Origin: Bacteroidota bacterium
GTDB lineage: Bacteria; Bacteroidota; Bacteroidia; Chitinophagales; Chitinophagaceae
Direction of reading: 5' to 3'
Assembly (NCBI GenBank): GCA_025363385.1
Contig: JANYEA010000016.1
Location: 1-34,631, forward strand
Length of the DNA: 34,631 bases
A model generated the notes under the pieces. That model worked only from the letters and a program-made list of their open reading frames with translations. It ran no database searches and was not told the origin of the DNA. Position 1 is the stretch's first letter. Each line of letters begins with the position of its first letter. Both the position numbers and the translations under genes were made by a program. Shown in pieces: positions 23,628 to 32,291 of the stretch.

Positions 23628-26600
23628 ATGAGGGACTTTGGAAAATATATATTACTGTTTCTTTTCTTGCAAGGCTGTCATACCCAGACCAATGATCAAA
23701 CTGAAATTGCTGATAGTATTCAAAGGCAACCTATTTCAGTTCCTTTAAATATACAGGAAGGTTATCGAATTAATCAGATCACAGGAGATTCAATTAAGTC
23801 TATAAGGAATTCTTTTGGCAAAACTGCCACTACTGGCAAATCCATTTTATTTGAGAATAGAACAATTCCAATGAAGGATATGTTCAAGGCAATTAACATC
23901 AAAACTACTAAGAGTGAGAAAATCATAGCTCATACTGATCATGTTGTCATTCCCAAGGATTTTAAAAATTCAATTGGATCAAACAAAACAAAACAGGGCA
24001 ATGATGGTGGAAACTTTTTATATGATTCAATTAAAGAATTTTCCGCAAAGAAAGATGTTATATTAAAAGCGAAAGTAAGGTCTTATCATGAACCTAATCC
24101 GTCAAGATCCTTACCTATGAAATTTAAGGAAGAAAGTGCAAATAATATTCATTTTTTAGATGTAGCTCAGGGACTGGGTTTCGCTTATATCAATGCTTTA
24201 ATGGAAGATTCCAAGGGGAATATCTGGTTTGGAACTGATGGATTTGGGTTGAGTAAATATAATGGGGTAAACTTCATCAATTATACAGTGAAAGATGGTT
24301 TGGTTAGTAATTTGATAACTGCATTACATGAAGATCGGCAAGGAAATATTTGGATAGGAACGCAAAATGGTCTTAGCATTTTAACTGGGAACAATTTATT
24401 TCAGTACACGAACTCCGAAGAATTCATCAATGATTTTGTTCTATCAATCATGGAGGATAAAAACAATAAGATATGGATCGGTACGAAAGGAGGTGTTACA
24501 AAATTTGATTTCTTAAATACCAAGAACGGGGATGTAAGATGTATCAATTATGGTTCAAAAGCAGGTATGCCCTTTAGTGAGGTCAATGTCTGTTTAGAGG
24601 CTAAAGACGGAACTTTATGGTTTGGAACTTCAAATGGGATTGCCCAATTGAGAAATGATAGAATCATAAGAATACCCTTAAATTCAAATCCTCCCCCTTT
24701 TTCAATTACTTCCTTGGTGCAGGACAAATCGGGAAATATTTGGATTGGCTCTAATATTGGTTTGATCAAATTTGATGGAACTAAATATATCGACTATTCC
24801 GAATTTAATGTGGGCAAACTCAAATACATAAGTTCACTATTGGAGGATGTGAATGGGAATTTATGGATCGGTACAAGGTTTGATGGCTTGCGCTTGTATG
24901 ATGGAAAAAAGATCAAGGAATATCAAGAACAAGTTGGCTTAACTGCAAAAAAAATAAATAAATTAATACGTGATACCTGGGGTAATATTTGGTGCAGTGT
25001 TGATGGAAGCGGAGTAATTAAATTTAATAGAGAGGGGTTTGAATATCCAATAAACAGATCTTTTTTTGATTTTGGAAGAGTCCGACCAATTATGAAAGAC
25101 ACACATGGTGGAATTTGGTTTGGCACAGAAGATGGTAATTTATATCAATACGATAAATCCCGATTTTATCAGTATGCTTTTATTGATGCTAAGAAATATG
25201 TGTATGGTTTTAGATCAATGTTGCCTGATGAATCTGGAAATTTATGGTTTGGCAGAACGGATGGGGGTGGACTCTTGAAATTCGATGGTAAGCATTTTAT
25301 CCAATTCGCTGATAAGAAAACAAACTTTTCTTATAATGTTATGTCTATCGAAAAGTACGGAAATAAACACATTGCTTTGGCTACATATGGTAATGGGATA
25401 GCTTTGATATATAACAACGCAAATATTTCTAATCATTCAAAGGTTTCACTGATTTCAGAAAAAGAGGGGTTGGCATCCAATAAAGTATATAAAATATTTC
25501 AGGATACGAAGAATCAGCTTTGGTTCGGAACAGATGGCGGGGGGCTCTGTAGATTTGATGGTACCTATTTTTTCAACATCACTGAAAAAGAGGGACTATT
25601 TGCGAAATCAATTACTTCAATTGAGGAGGATGATCAGCATAACATTTGGTTGGGTACAATCGGTGCTGGAGTTTGTAAATTTGATGGTAAGGAATTCACT
25701 TATTTCACAGAGCAACAAGGCCTTTCAAATAACAATGTTTGGTCGATCATTAAAGATAGTCTTGGGCAAATGTGGATTGGAACAGACAAAGGACTAAACC
25801 TCATTAAGAATAACAAGAAAGGTAGCACAAACAATGATTATTCAATTTATAGCTATGGATCACAAAGTGGCTTGAATGCCATTGACTTTAATTTACATAG
25901 TGTATGTATTGATGATAGTAACAGAATATGGTGGGGAACTGGAAAAGGAGTTGCCACACTGGATCTAAAGAAAAACATCATTGAATCAATTCCGTTATCG
26001 TTAAGTATTAATCAAATCGAGATTAATGAAAAAGCATATAATTTTCGAAAATTATCTGAAACGCAAAAGAAACACATCAGTTTTTCAAATTTGGACCCTT
26101 TCAAAAACATTCCTGAAAATCTTAATTTGAGTTATGATCATAACCATATGACCTTTCATTTTTCTTCTATTGATTGGATGGCGCCAGAAAATATTAAATA
26201 TAGCTATAGATTGAATGGATTGGATCTGAAATGGAGCAATGCTTCTGAAGCAACATATGCAGATTATAGAAATCTAAATCCAGGAAACTATCGATTCGAG
26301 ATAAAAGCGATGGGCGTTTCCCAAAGATGGACAGAATCTGTATTTTATAACTTTGCAATTATTCCTGCATGGTGGCAAACATGGTGGTTTAAAGTTGTTA
26401 CCGTAATCATTTTGATGGGAATTGTTTTTATCATTGTTCGTATGGTATACTTGTCCAATTTGAAAGAACAAAAATCTGAATTGGAAAAACAGTTGGCAGT
26501 GCAAATTGAAAGACAAAGGATCTCTTCAGAAATGCACGACGATATTGGAGCCGGACTCTCTGGAGTAAGGCTATTAACAGAATTCACAAGATCCAAAAAC

Positions 26601-27098
26601 AAAACCGGAGAGATCACTAACGAATTAGATAAGATTTATCAATCGATCAGTGACATCTCTGCTAAGATGCGAGAAGTTATATGGAGTTTGAATGCCGAGA
26701 ATGATAGTCTTGAAAATTTAGTCTTTTTTCTACAAAAGCAGTCCAGAATTATCATGGAACATTATCATGGACAACTTTTCATTTCAATTCCAGACAAGAT
26801 CCCAGAGATCAAATTGAATGGACATACCAGAAGAAATATTTATCTGTCATTGAAAGAGGCGTTACATAATATCATTAAACACTCAGAAGCGGATAAAATT
26901 GAAGTTACCATCTTGTGCAACCATCGGATACAAATCAGGATTGCAGACAATGGAAAAGGAATTGAATTGAGTGAACTGAAGACAATGGGAAATGGGATAA
27001 AAAATATTCAGAGTAGAATGCAGCAAATGGGTGCAAAGTTGACCATCGAAAACGAACAAGGACTTGTATTGATATTTGATATACCCTATAATTTATAA
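23628..27098 (+). CDS. Two-propeller sensor histidine kinase (Reg_prop, Y_Y_Y, HisKA_3)
   Basis: The 1156-residue membrane sensor has this order: export signal with lipobox-like LQGC (Cys17); about 170 residues of unassigned sequence; fourteen propeller blades of the type GNIWFGT (about 190-810), that is two seven-blade propellers; a Y_Y_Y domain (about 830-910); one membrane helix (about 918-940); a HisKA_3 dimer/phosphoacceptor domain with His970 in EMHDDIGAG; and a HATPase domain with Asn1081 and the DNGKG loop at 1107-1111. The periplasmic part resembles glycan-sensing hybrid systems, but here the regulator is a separate gene starting 2 nt downstream and the output is NarL/LuxR-type, not AraC-type. 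Ligand unknown. Confidence 0.93.
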   Translation: MRDFGKYILLFLFLQGCHTQTNDQTEIADSIQRQPISVPLNIQEGYRINQITGDSIKSIRNSFGKTATTGKSILFENRTIPMKDMFKAINIKTTKSEKIIAHTDHVVIPKDFKNSIGSNKTKQGNDGGNFLYDSIKEFSAKKDVILKAKVRSYHEPNPSRSLPMKFKEESANNIHFLDVAQGLGFAYINALMEDSKGNIWFGTDGFGLSKYNGVNFINYTVKDGLVSNLITALHEDRQGNIWIGTQNGLSILTGNNLFQYTNSEEFINDFVLSIMEDKNNKIWIGTKGGVTKFDFLNTKNGDVRCINYGSKAGMPFSEVNVCLEAKDGTLWFGTSNGIAQLRNDRIIRIPLNSNPPPFSITSLVQDKSGNIWIGSNIGLIKFDGTKYIDYSEFNVGKLKYISSLLEDVNGNLWIGTRFDGLRLYDGKKIKEYQEQVGLTAKKINKLIRDTWGNIWCSVDGSGVIKFNREGFEYPINRSFFDFGRVRPIMKDTHGGIWFGTEDGNLYQYDKSRFYQYAFIDAKKYVYGFRSMLPDESGNLWFGRTDGGGLLKFDGKHFIQFADKKTNFSYNVMSIEKYGNKHIALATYGNGIALIYNNANISNHSKVSLISEKEGLASNKVYKIFQDTKNQLWFGTDGGGLCRFDGTYFFNITEKEGLFAKSITSIEEDDQHNIWLGTIGAGVCKFDGKEFTYFTEQQGLSNNNVWSIIKDSLGQMWIGTDKGLNLIKNNKKGSTNNDYSIYSYGSQSGLNAIDFNLHSVCIDDSNRIWWGTGKGVATLDLKKNIIESIPLSLSINQIEINEKAYNFRKLSETQKKHISFSNLDPFKNIPENLNLSYDHNHMTFHFSSIDWMAPENIKYSYRLNGLDLKWSNASEATYADYRNLNPGNYRFEIKAMGVSQRWTESVFYNFAIIPAWWQTWWFKVVTVIILMGIVFIIVRMVYLSNLKEQKSELEKQLAVQIERQRISSEMHDDIGAGLSGVRLLTEFTRSKNKTGEITNELDKIYQSISDISAKMREVIWSLNAENDSLENLVFFLQKQSRIIMEHYHGQLFISIPDKIPEIKLNGHTRRNIYLSLKEALHNIIKHSEADKIEVTILCNHRIQIRIADNGKGIELSELKTMGNGIKNIQSRMQQMGAKLTIENEQGLVLIFDIPYNL

Positions 27099-27099
27099 A

Positions 27100-27723
27100 A
27101 TGATCAGTATAGCTATTGTTGAAGACAATGATCAATTCAGACTTGGATTAGAATCGATCATTTTGGGACAAAAAGATTTATTACTATTAGCATCTTTTGA
27201 GGATGCAGAAAAGGCCATCACTGCATTACCAAAAATGAACGTAGATATTGTAATCTCAGACATCAGCCTTCCAGGTATGAGAGGAACTGAATTGATTCTC
27301 AGACTGAACCAAAAAATGCCCCATACGCAATTCATGGTTTGCAGTATTCACGATGATGATGATACGATTTTTGAAACATTGAAATGTGGCGCTTCAGGAT
27401 ATATTTTAAAAGACCCCATTACAGCAGATGAGATTATAAGATCCATACATGATCTATATAATGGGGGTGCTCCCATGAGTCCGTATATCGCAAAAAAGGT
27501 GATCAGCACTTTTCAAAAGCCAACCAGTAAAAGCCCTCAATCGGTATTGAGTGTGAGAGAAAATGAAGTTCTTGAGTTACTTTCAAAAGGATTATTGTAC
27601 AAAGAGATAGCCAATAAAATGGGCGTTTCTCATGAAACTGTAAAAAAGCATTTAAAAAATATTTATCAAAAATTGCATGTTAACAATAAGATAGAAGCAC
27701 TAAACAAGTTTAAGTTATTATAG
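27100..27723 (+). CDS. NarL/FixJ-family response regulator
   Basis: This 207-residue regulator is paired with the kinase before it. The receiver domain (1 to about 120) has acidic residues Glu8-Asp9, phosphoacceptor Asp54 (VISDISLPG), Ser82 and Lys104 (ILKDP). The LuxR-type helix-turn-helix (about 149-205) contains SVRENEVLELLSKG and NKMGVSHETVKKHLKN. The frame is open to an ATG at 27076 inside the kinase gene, but receiver domains start at MISIAIVEDN, so 27100 is used. A dyad of NarL-like 7-2-7 geometry lies 6 nt behind the stop codon, and related dyads precede two other genes in the window. These are the best candidates for its targets. Confidence 0.94.
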   Translation: MISIAIVEDNDQFRLGLESIILGQKDLLLLASFEDAEKAITALPKMNVDIVISDISLPGMRGTELILRLNQKMPHTQFMVCSIHDDDDTIFETLKCGASGYILKDPITADEIIRSIHDLYNGGAPMSPYIAKKVISTFQKPTSKSPQSVLSVRENEVLELLSKGLLYKEIANKMGVSHETVKKHLKNIYQKLHVNNKIEALNKFKLL

Positions 27724-27728
27724 TTAGT

Positions 27729-27775
27729 ATTCCCCGAAAGGGGTATTGTTTGTGATTGTTTAAGGGGGATTTTTG
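27729..27775 (+). promoter_or_regulatory. Dyad B and -7 box: putative class II activated promoter
   Basis: The dyad ATTCCCC-GAAA-GGGGTAT spans 27729-27746 and is followed, after exactly 21 nt, by GATTTTTG (27768-27775), a -7 box with one mismatch. Arrangement and spacing equal those at 2060 and 30584, and the bases after the box (ATGACCAG) resemble those at the 2060 promoter (ATGCTGAG). The predicted transcript start is near 27781, about 50 nt before the lipoprotein gene. As RNA the dyad also forms a short GAAA-capped hairpin behind the regulator gene. Confidence 0.55.
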
Positions 27776-27833
27776 ATGACCAGATAGTTAGACCTGACAT
27801 AACTATTTAACCCTTAACTATAACAATTAACTT

Positions 27834-28544
27834 ATGAAAACTCAAAACATCCTATTTTCTTTTTTAGTTGCATCCTTATTTTTTTTGGCTTGTTCAAAAA
27901 ATAGTAATTCAACCAATAGTTCAACACCCACTGATTTAACTAAGGCAACTCCTGTTGCACAATATGATAAAAGTAATTTCGGACTGTATAAAGGGGTTTT
28001 TGTAGGGTCTACTGGAATAGTTGTCATCAGTGTAAATAATGATAATTCAATTTCTGCTTTATTGAAAGTGGATGGTACAAATTTTACATTCACTTCAAGT
28101 CAGACCTTTCAACCTAATACCGCATCCATCATTAATTTCGTGAATGGAGCTAACTCTTTCACATTTAGTATTGCTGCGGATGGAAGCAATCCTACAGTAA
28201 GTAACCTGATTTTTAGTGGCCATCCCAAAGCTGCAATTGCTATTTTGAAACAGACATCTACTGTTTCGATAGATTGTTATGAAGGAACGTATACCTCGCC
28301 TGGTGAACATGGAACTTTCAATTTTGTGATTTCTGCCGACAAATTAGTTGGAACTGCCATCGATAGTCAGGCTCAGTTTAATTATACAACTATAGGAACT
28401 GTTACTGGAAATACCGTTACTGGGGTTATATTGCCTTTTACTAATAATGCTACATTTAGCGGCACCATTTCAGGAAATACTATTTCAGGAACTACAGTTA
28501 CTCCTTTCGATAAAGGGACTTTTCAAGGTGTAAAAACTTTATGA
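27834..28544 (+). CDS. Lipoprotein of unknown function
   Basis: A 236-residue protein with a lipoprotein signal: hydrophobic core then FFLAC, Cys20. A Ser/Asn/Thr-rich linker follows. The mature part is beta-rich, with repeated patterns such as GLYKGVFVGSTGIVVISV, GHPKAAIAIL and YEGTYTSPGEHGTFNFVIS, and the C-terminus alternates Gly, Thr and Asn (TFSGTISGNTISGTTV). It appears to contain two similar halves, each starting with a Y-x-G-x-F/Y element. No family is recognised. It directly follows the two-component pair and has a promoter with the shared dyad, which suggests control by that regulator. Confidence 0.75.
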   Translation: MKTQNILFSFLVASLFFLACSKNSNSTNSSTPTDLTKATPVAQYDKSNFGLYKGVFVGSTGIVVISVNNDNSISALLKVDGTNFTFTSSQTFQPNTASIINFVNGANSFTFSIAADGSNPTVSNLIFSGHPKAAIAILKQTSTVSIDCYEGTYTSPGEHGTFNFVISADKLVGTAIDSQAQFNYTTIGTVTGNTVTGVILPFTNNATFSGTISGNTISGTTVTPFDKGTFQGVKTL

Positions 28545-28569
28545 GCAATCATAAAATTATCCATAAAAT

Positions 28570-28593
28570 AGAATCTTCCGGGGGGATGATTCT
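28570..28593 (+). terminator. GC-rich hairpin after the lipoprotein gene
   Basis: AGAATC (28570-28575) and GATTCT (28588-28593) pair perfectly. The stem can extend inward by TCC/GGA after one T-T mismatch, leaving a G-rich loop. It starts 25 nt after the stop codon. No long T-run follows, so termination strength is uncertain. Confidence 0.4.
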
Positions 28594-28637
28594 TGAGGTG
28601 ATTCATTATTGAGTTACCTTTTTATGAATAATGATAA

Positions 28638-28708
28638 AAAATACCCTTGCATCTTTGAGTCTGATTTTTGCTTAAAGGCAAATCATTTCTTAGATGCAAA
28701 GGTATTTT
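28638..28708. terminator. Long bidirectional stem-loop between convergent genes
   Basis: The arms 28638-28654 (AAAATACCCTTGCATCT) and 28692-28708 pair over 17 bp with one G-T/A-C type mismatch. The 37-nt loop contains a second small hairpin, TTTGC/GCAAA. The outer ends are AAAA and TTTT, so transcripts from either side end with a U-run after the stem. It lies 8 nt from the stop codon of the minus-strand gene and separates it from the lipoprotein gene. Confidence 0.7.
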
Positions 28709-28716
28709 AATAGAAT

Positions 28717-30519
28717 TTATTTAGAAAGATCTATTCTCGACAAAAGAATTTTACTACCGTTCATTGTTTCGCTAAAGAAGTATAGATATTGGTTCATTCT
28801 ATAGGAACCCGTATTTGGGAAAAGATAGAATTCTTTCTTTTCCGATTCGCCAAAACCTTTGATCTCACTTAATTCTCCGTTAGCAATATTGATATTACCA
28901 TATTCATATTGGTATAGGGGAGTCCAAGTGGTGGTTAGTGTATTCCAACCAGAAAATGATTCTTTACGAACCGTTTTAACATCTCTGATTAACCAATACA
29001 AACTTTTGTTATCAGAAGATTCACGAAGTGAACTATAGGCTTGGTACATATCGGAAGTTAATGGCGCATTATTAAACAATCCCGACTTGCTCGATTGATC
29101 AAGTTTTACTCCGTAGTTTCTTTTTAAGTTTCCAGAGGCATCAAATTGAAACATGTAAACTCCTTTAAAAATTCTACCTTTCTTACTATTGCTAAAATCC
29201 TGGCCATTTATAAAAAGATCGCCAGAAGAGGTAATACTAATTCTGCTGATCACGAATTTTTTGCCATCAAACTCTATAAACTTTTTTTGATCAGCTGGTT
29301 TGTAATGTTTTTGTTCAAACTCTTCTAATGCGGTTGACTTTAAAAAATCGAATTTGCCATTCGTAATTTTTCCGATTTGAATATTATTATATTTTAGATC
29401 ATCAAGCGGAACATCTACTTCTTCCTGTGTTTTTCCCAGGTCTTTAGAGCCAAAAGAAGCTAATGATGAAATCCCGCCAAGAATTCCGGAGCCGGAATTA
29501 TTAGATTCTTCTCTTTCTTTAGCTGATTCAGAAGTGGTAGCCACCATTTGTAAATTCTTGAAAATATGGTCTGAATAATCTTCGGTTAGATTTTTAGTAA
29601 TGGCAGATCCATACACGAACACGGAATTGTCTTTCTCATGAGCGCCTAAAACCCTCCAGCCATTGGTAGGAGAATCGAAATTGAACTTTTCAACGATCTT
29701 TCCTTTGGTAGATATTCTGATATAAGTATAATTAGTTGTTTTCGGGTCTGCCTCTTTTTTGTATAGACCACTTGGTGCAAACACCACGATCCAGTCTCTA
29801 GGTAAATCATCGTTCTCTACTTTATCGTTTTCGTCTTGAAGCGGTGCGGAGAAGATAATTTTTTGAGGGTAGTTGAAATTTATTTGATCAACAGTTGTGA
29901 TGTTAACTTCGTTATCGCAACTCATGATATCGAAATTCATGAGTTCAGTATGTCCTTTTTTACTTGGCTTACCAGCAATTACTAAAACAGCACTATCTCT
30001 TTCAATCTCATAGGCACTTGTGAATAGATATTTTAAACCATCTTCCGTTTTTGGTTTTACTTTTTCAAGTTGTTTGATATTTCTATAATAAGAACCAGTT
30101 AACCAAACCCAAGATCCCTTGGTTTGTTTTTTTCGGAATACCAATTTTCCAGCCATGTCGGAGGATGCAGACAAACTATTGGTAATAAAACTCTCGCCTT
30201 TAAATTTAAACCAGCTCCAACGTGTTTTGGCTTTTTCAAGCAACTCTTCGTCTTTCATTGTATTGATCAAATTCAGGTCTTTGTCGTAAGTATAAATTTC
30301 ATATTTCAACTTATTCTTAGTAGAAGACTCCAGGATATAAGTCATATCAATGGTGTTCTTCGATTCGTTCATATCGATATTTCCTAAGTATCCGTTTTTG
30401 GCTTTCCGTGAAATATCGAAAGACTTTTCAAGAATGGGTACTTGGGCCATTACCTGGATGCTACCAGACAGTAAGGCTAGGATTAATAAAGTAATGGGGT
30501 TTTTAAGCAGCGTTTTCAT
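28717..30519 (-). CDS. Secreted 600-aa protein of unknown family
   Basis: The protein starts with a signal peptide (about 1-25, ending VMAQ). The mature part is rich in beta strands with recurring short sheets such as YEIYTYDKDLNLI, VLVIAGKPSK, FVISRISITSSGDLFINGQDF and GVYMFQFDASGNLKRNYG, which suggests an irregular propeller-like fold. A Ser/Gly-rich, mildly hydrophobic insert (SGSGILGGISSLASFGSKD) occurs near residue 340. I recognise no family or active site. The frame is open to an ATG at 30549, but this would place ten residues before the signal peptide and would lie upstream of the -7 box at 30538-30545. I therefore use 30519. It shares promoter architecture with the genes at 2178 and 27834. 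Confidence 0.75.
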   Translation of the reverse strand: MKTLLKNPITLLILALLSGSIQVMAQVPILEKSFDISRKAKNGYLGNIDMNESKNTIDMTYILESSTKNKLKYEIYTYDKDLNLINTMKDEELLEKAKTRWSWFKFKGESFITNSLSASSDMAGKLVFRKKQTKGSWVWLTGSYYRNIKQLEKVKPKTEDGLKYLFTSAYEIERDSAVLVIAGKPSKKGHTELMNFDIMSCDNEVNITTVDQINFNYPQKIIFSAPLQDENDKVENDDLPRDWIVVFAPSGLYKKEADPKTTNYTYIRISTKGKIVEKFNFDSPTNGWRVLGAHEKDNSVFVYGSAITKNLTEDYSDHIFKNLQMVATTSESAKEREESNNSGSGILGGISSLASFGSKDLGKTQEEVDVPLDDLKYNNIQIGKITNGKFDFLKSTALEEFEQKHYKPADQKKFIEFDGKKFVISRISITSSGDLFINGQDFSNSKKGRIFKGVYMFQFDASGNLKRNYGVKLDQSSKSGLFNNAPLTSDMYQAYSSLRESSDNKSLYWLIRDVKTVRKESFSGWNTLTTTWTPLYQYEYGNINIANGELSEIKGFGESEKKEFYLFPNTGSYRMNQYLYFFSETMNGSKILLSRIDLSK

Positions 30520-30537
30520 TGTTATAATTATTTGTAA

Positions 30538-30584
30538 CAAAGGAATCATTATAACATTGCTCTTATATACCCTGAGGAGGGTAT
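30538..30584 (-). promoter_or_regulatory. Dyad C and -7 box: putative class II activated promoter
   Basis: The dyad ATACCCT-N4-AGGGTAT (30567-30584) has arms identical to those at 2060. Reading on the minus strand, exactly 21 nt separate it from TTCCTTTG (30538-30545), a -7 box with one mismatch. Similarity to the 2060 promoter extends beyond the dyad on both sides: CTAAAA before it and ATATNAGAG across its end. The transcript would start about 12-14 nt before the ATG at 30519. On the plus strand no box is found at the matching distance, so activation is probably toward the minus-strand gene only. Confidence 0.6.
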
Positions 30585-30744
30585 ATTTTAGTTTGATTTA
30601 CCAAATGCAATCAATATATATAGGTGTTGTGTTCTATTAGGTGGCATTGGAATATTAAGTTTCCGGACTTCAAGGATGAAAAATTAAGCCATTGATTGTT
30701 CAAAAGTTTTTCTTATTATTATATATAATTTTAAAAAATATATT

Positions 30745-32010
30745 ATGAAAGTAGCTAAAGGAATTTGCAATATTTCAATCCTAGTTTTATTTACAATGGC
30801 TATTCCAGCAATGTCACATGCACAACTTCTTAAAAAATTAAAAGACAAACTCAATCAAACTATTGATAAAAAAACAGATAATACAATTAATAATACTGTT
30901 AATTCAGCTGAAAAAACAGTTGACAATGCACTAGGAAAAGATGGAACTCCTGCAACAACTAACAGTCCGGAAAATAAATCAACTGGTGCAACTAATACAG
31001 CAGGAGATGCAAAACCAACTATTGGTACTTACAAAAATTATGATTTTGTTCCAGGGGATAAGATCATTTTTGAGGATCATTTTGATACAGATGAGGAAGG
31101 TGAATTTGCCGCTCATTGGAAATTACTATATGGCCAGGGAAACGTGAATACATTCAATGGTCAAAAGACATTTCTTTTAACGGGAGGATACACCAGAGTA
31201 ATACCTGCTATTAAAACACCAGCCTTCTTAACAGATAGTTTCACCATTGAATTTGATAATTATTCAATTAATGATTTTGGCCCTCAAATCTGGTTCTACA
31301 AAACTGTGGAAGATGCTAAGTCAGATGATACTGAACTTTATAAAATTGTGTTCAATGAGCGAAATGGATTTTATACATTGAACATAAGATCAAAGAATCG
31401 TACTGGAGAATCTCAAACAAGATATCCAGAACAAATCGGCTATAATAATTATAGAAATAAGTGGCATCATATTGCCATAGCCTATAAAAATAAACGCCTC
31501 AAAATTTATGTGGATGAATACAGGGTATTATCTCTTCCTGAGATCGATTTAAATGCAACAGCATTTGCTCTAGTTGGTGATGGTACACCAAAAGATCCTG
31601 TGGTGATATCCAATTTTAAATTGGCTCAGGGTACTGGTATTAAAACTCCGGAAACAAAATTCACGGAAACTAAGATCGTAACACATGGCATAAATTTCGA
31701 TATTAATAAAGCTGATATTAAGCCCGAAAGTATGGGCACTTTAAATACCATTGTTGAAATACTTAAAAAGAATCCAGAAGTAAAATTCGAGGTTCAGGGG
31801 CATACTGATAATAGCGGTATCGCTGCAAATAACTTAGCGTTATCTCAGAAAAGGGCAGATGCTGTAAAACAGCAATTGATTAGTCTAGGAATTGATGAGT
31901 CCAGATTAACCAGTAAAGGTTTCGGTGATACAAAACCTATCTCAGATGATTCTACACCTGAAGGCAAAGCAAATAATAGACGGGTTGAGTTTGTTAGAAC
32001 TGATAAGTAA
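30745..32010 (+). CDS. OmpA-family protein with central jelly-roll domain
   Basis: A 421-residue envelope protein in four parts: a signal peptide (about 1-27, ending SHAQ); a Lys/Asn/Thr-rich linker (about 28-90) with a short likely helix LLKKLKDKLNQTIDKK; a concanavalin/LamG-like beta-sandwich (about 100-305) starting KIIFEDHFDTDEEGEF; and a C-terminal OmpA domain (about 310-421) with INFDINKADIKPES, GHTDNSG and NNRRVEF, the peptidoglycan-binding residues. There is no N-terminal barrel, so it is probably a periplasmic or lipid-independent wall-binding protein, not a porin. A strong hairpin follows the gene. Confidence 0.88.
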   Translation: MKVAKGICNISILVLFTMAIPAMSHAQLLKKLKDKLNQTIDKKTDNTINNTVNSAEKTVDNALGKDGTPATTNSPENKSTGATNTAGDAKPTIGTYKNYDFVPGDKIIFEDHFDTDEEGEFAAHWKLLYGQGNVNTFNGQKTFLLTGGYTRVIPAIKTPAFLTDSFTIEFDNYSINDFGPQIWFYKTVEDAKSDDTELYKIVFNERNGFYTLNIRSKNRTGESQTRYPEQIGYNNYRNKWHHIAIAYKNKRLKIYVDEYRVLSLPEIDLNATAFALVGDGTPKDPVVISNFKLAQGTGIKTPETKFTETKIVTHGINFDINKADIKPESMGTLNTIVEILKKNPEVKFEVQGHTDNSGIAANNLALSQKRADAVKQQLISLGIDESRLTSKGFGDTKPISDDSTPEGKANNRRVEFVRTDK

Positions 32011-32070
32011 AAATCTATATGATGGCAATTATCTCGTAACATGGCGCTAGACAGGGTATATATGTAAAAA

Positions 32071-32127
32071 AACCACCAATGCAGATATTTGAATCAATCA
32101 AGATATTGCATTGGTGGTTATCTTTTT
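32071..32127. terminator. Strong stem-loop terminator after the OmpA-family gene
   Basis: AACCACCAATGCA (32071-32083) and TGCATTGGTGGTT (32107-32119) are perfect 13-bp arms, extendable inward by ATAT/ATAT. The right arm is followed by ATCTTTTTA, and the left arm is preceded by a run of A, so it could work in both directions. It begins 60 nt behind the stop codon. Confidence 0.8.
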
Positions 32128-32173
32128 AGTTCAATGCATATATTATTTCATTATATGAATTGATTGTCAAGAA

Positions 32174-32205
32174 TTGGGTGCTTACAAAATCAAACTATAA
32201 TTTCG
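32174..32205 (+). promoter_or_regulatory. Probable promoter of the glycosylase gene
   Basis: TTG (32174-32176), a 21-nt spacer, and TAATTTCG (32198-32205) fit the Bacteroidota -33 and -7 (TAnnTTnG) elements. Transcription would begin near 32211, giving a leader of about 80 nt before the ATG at 32292. The leader contains a tiny frame of nine codons (32210-32239) of unknown relevance. Confidence 0.45.
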
Positions 32206-32291
32206 TAAAATGAACATTAAGTTTTACAAAACAAAATAGTAGAAGATCAAGTTTCATAATTGAACTATAATTGTTTAATAATTACAGAATT

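Noticed and set aside
32052..32062. CAGGGTATATA, identical to part of dyad C
   Set aside because: There is no left arm and no TTTG box at 21 nt, and it lies behind a gene; a half-site by chance is more likely.
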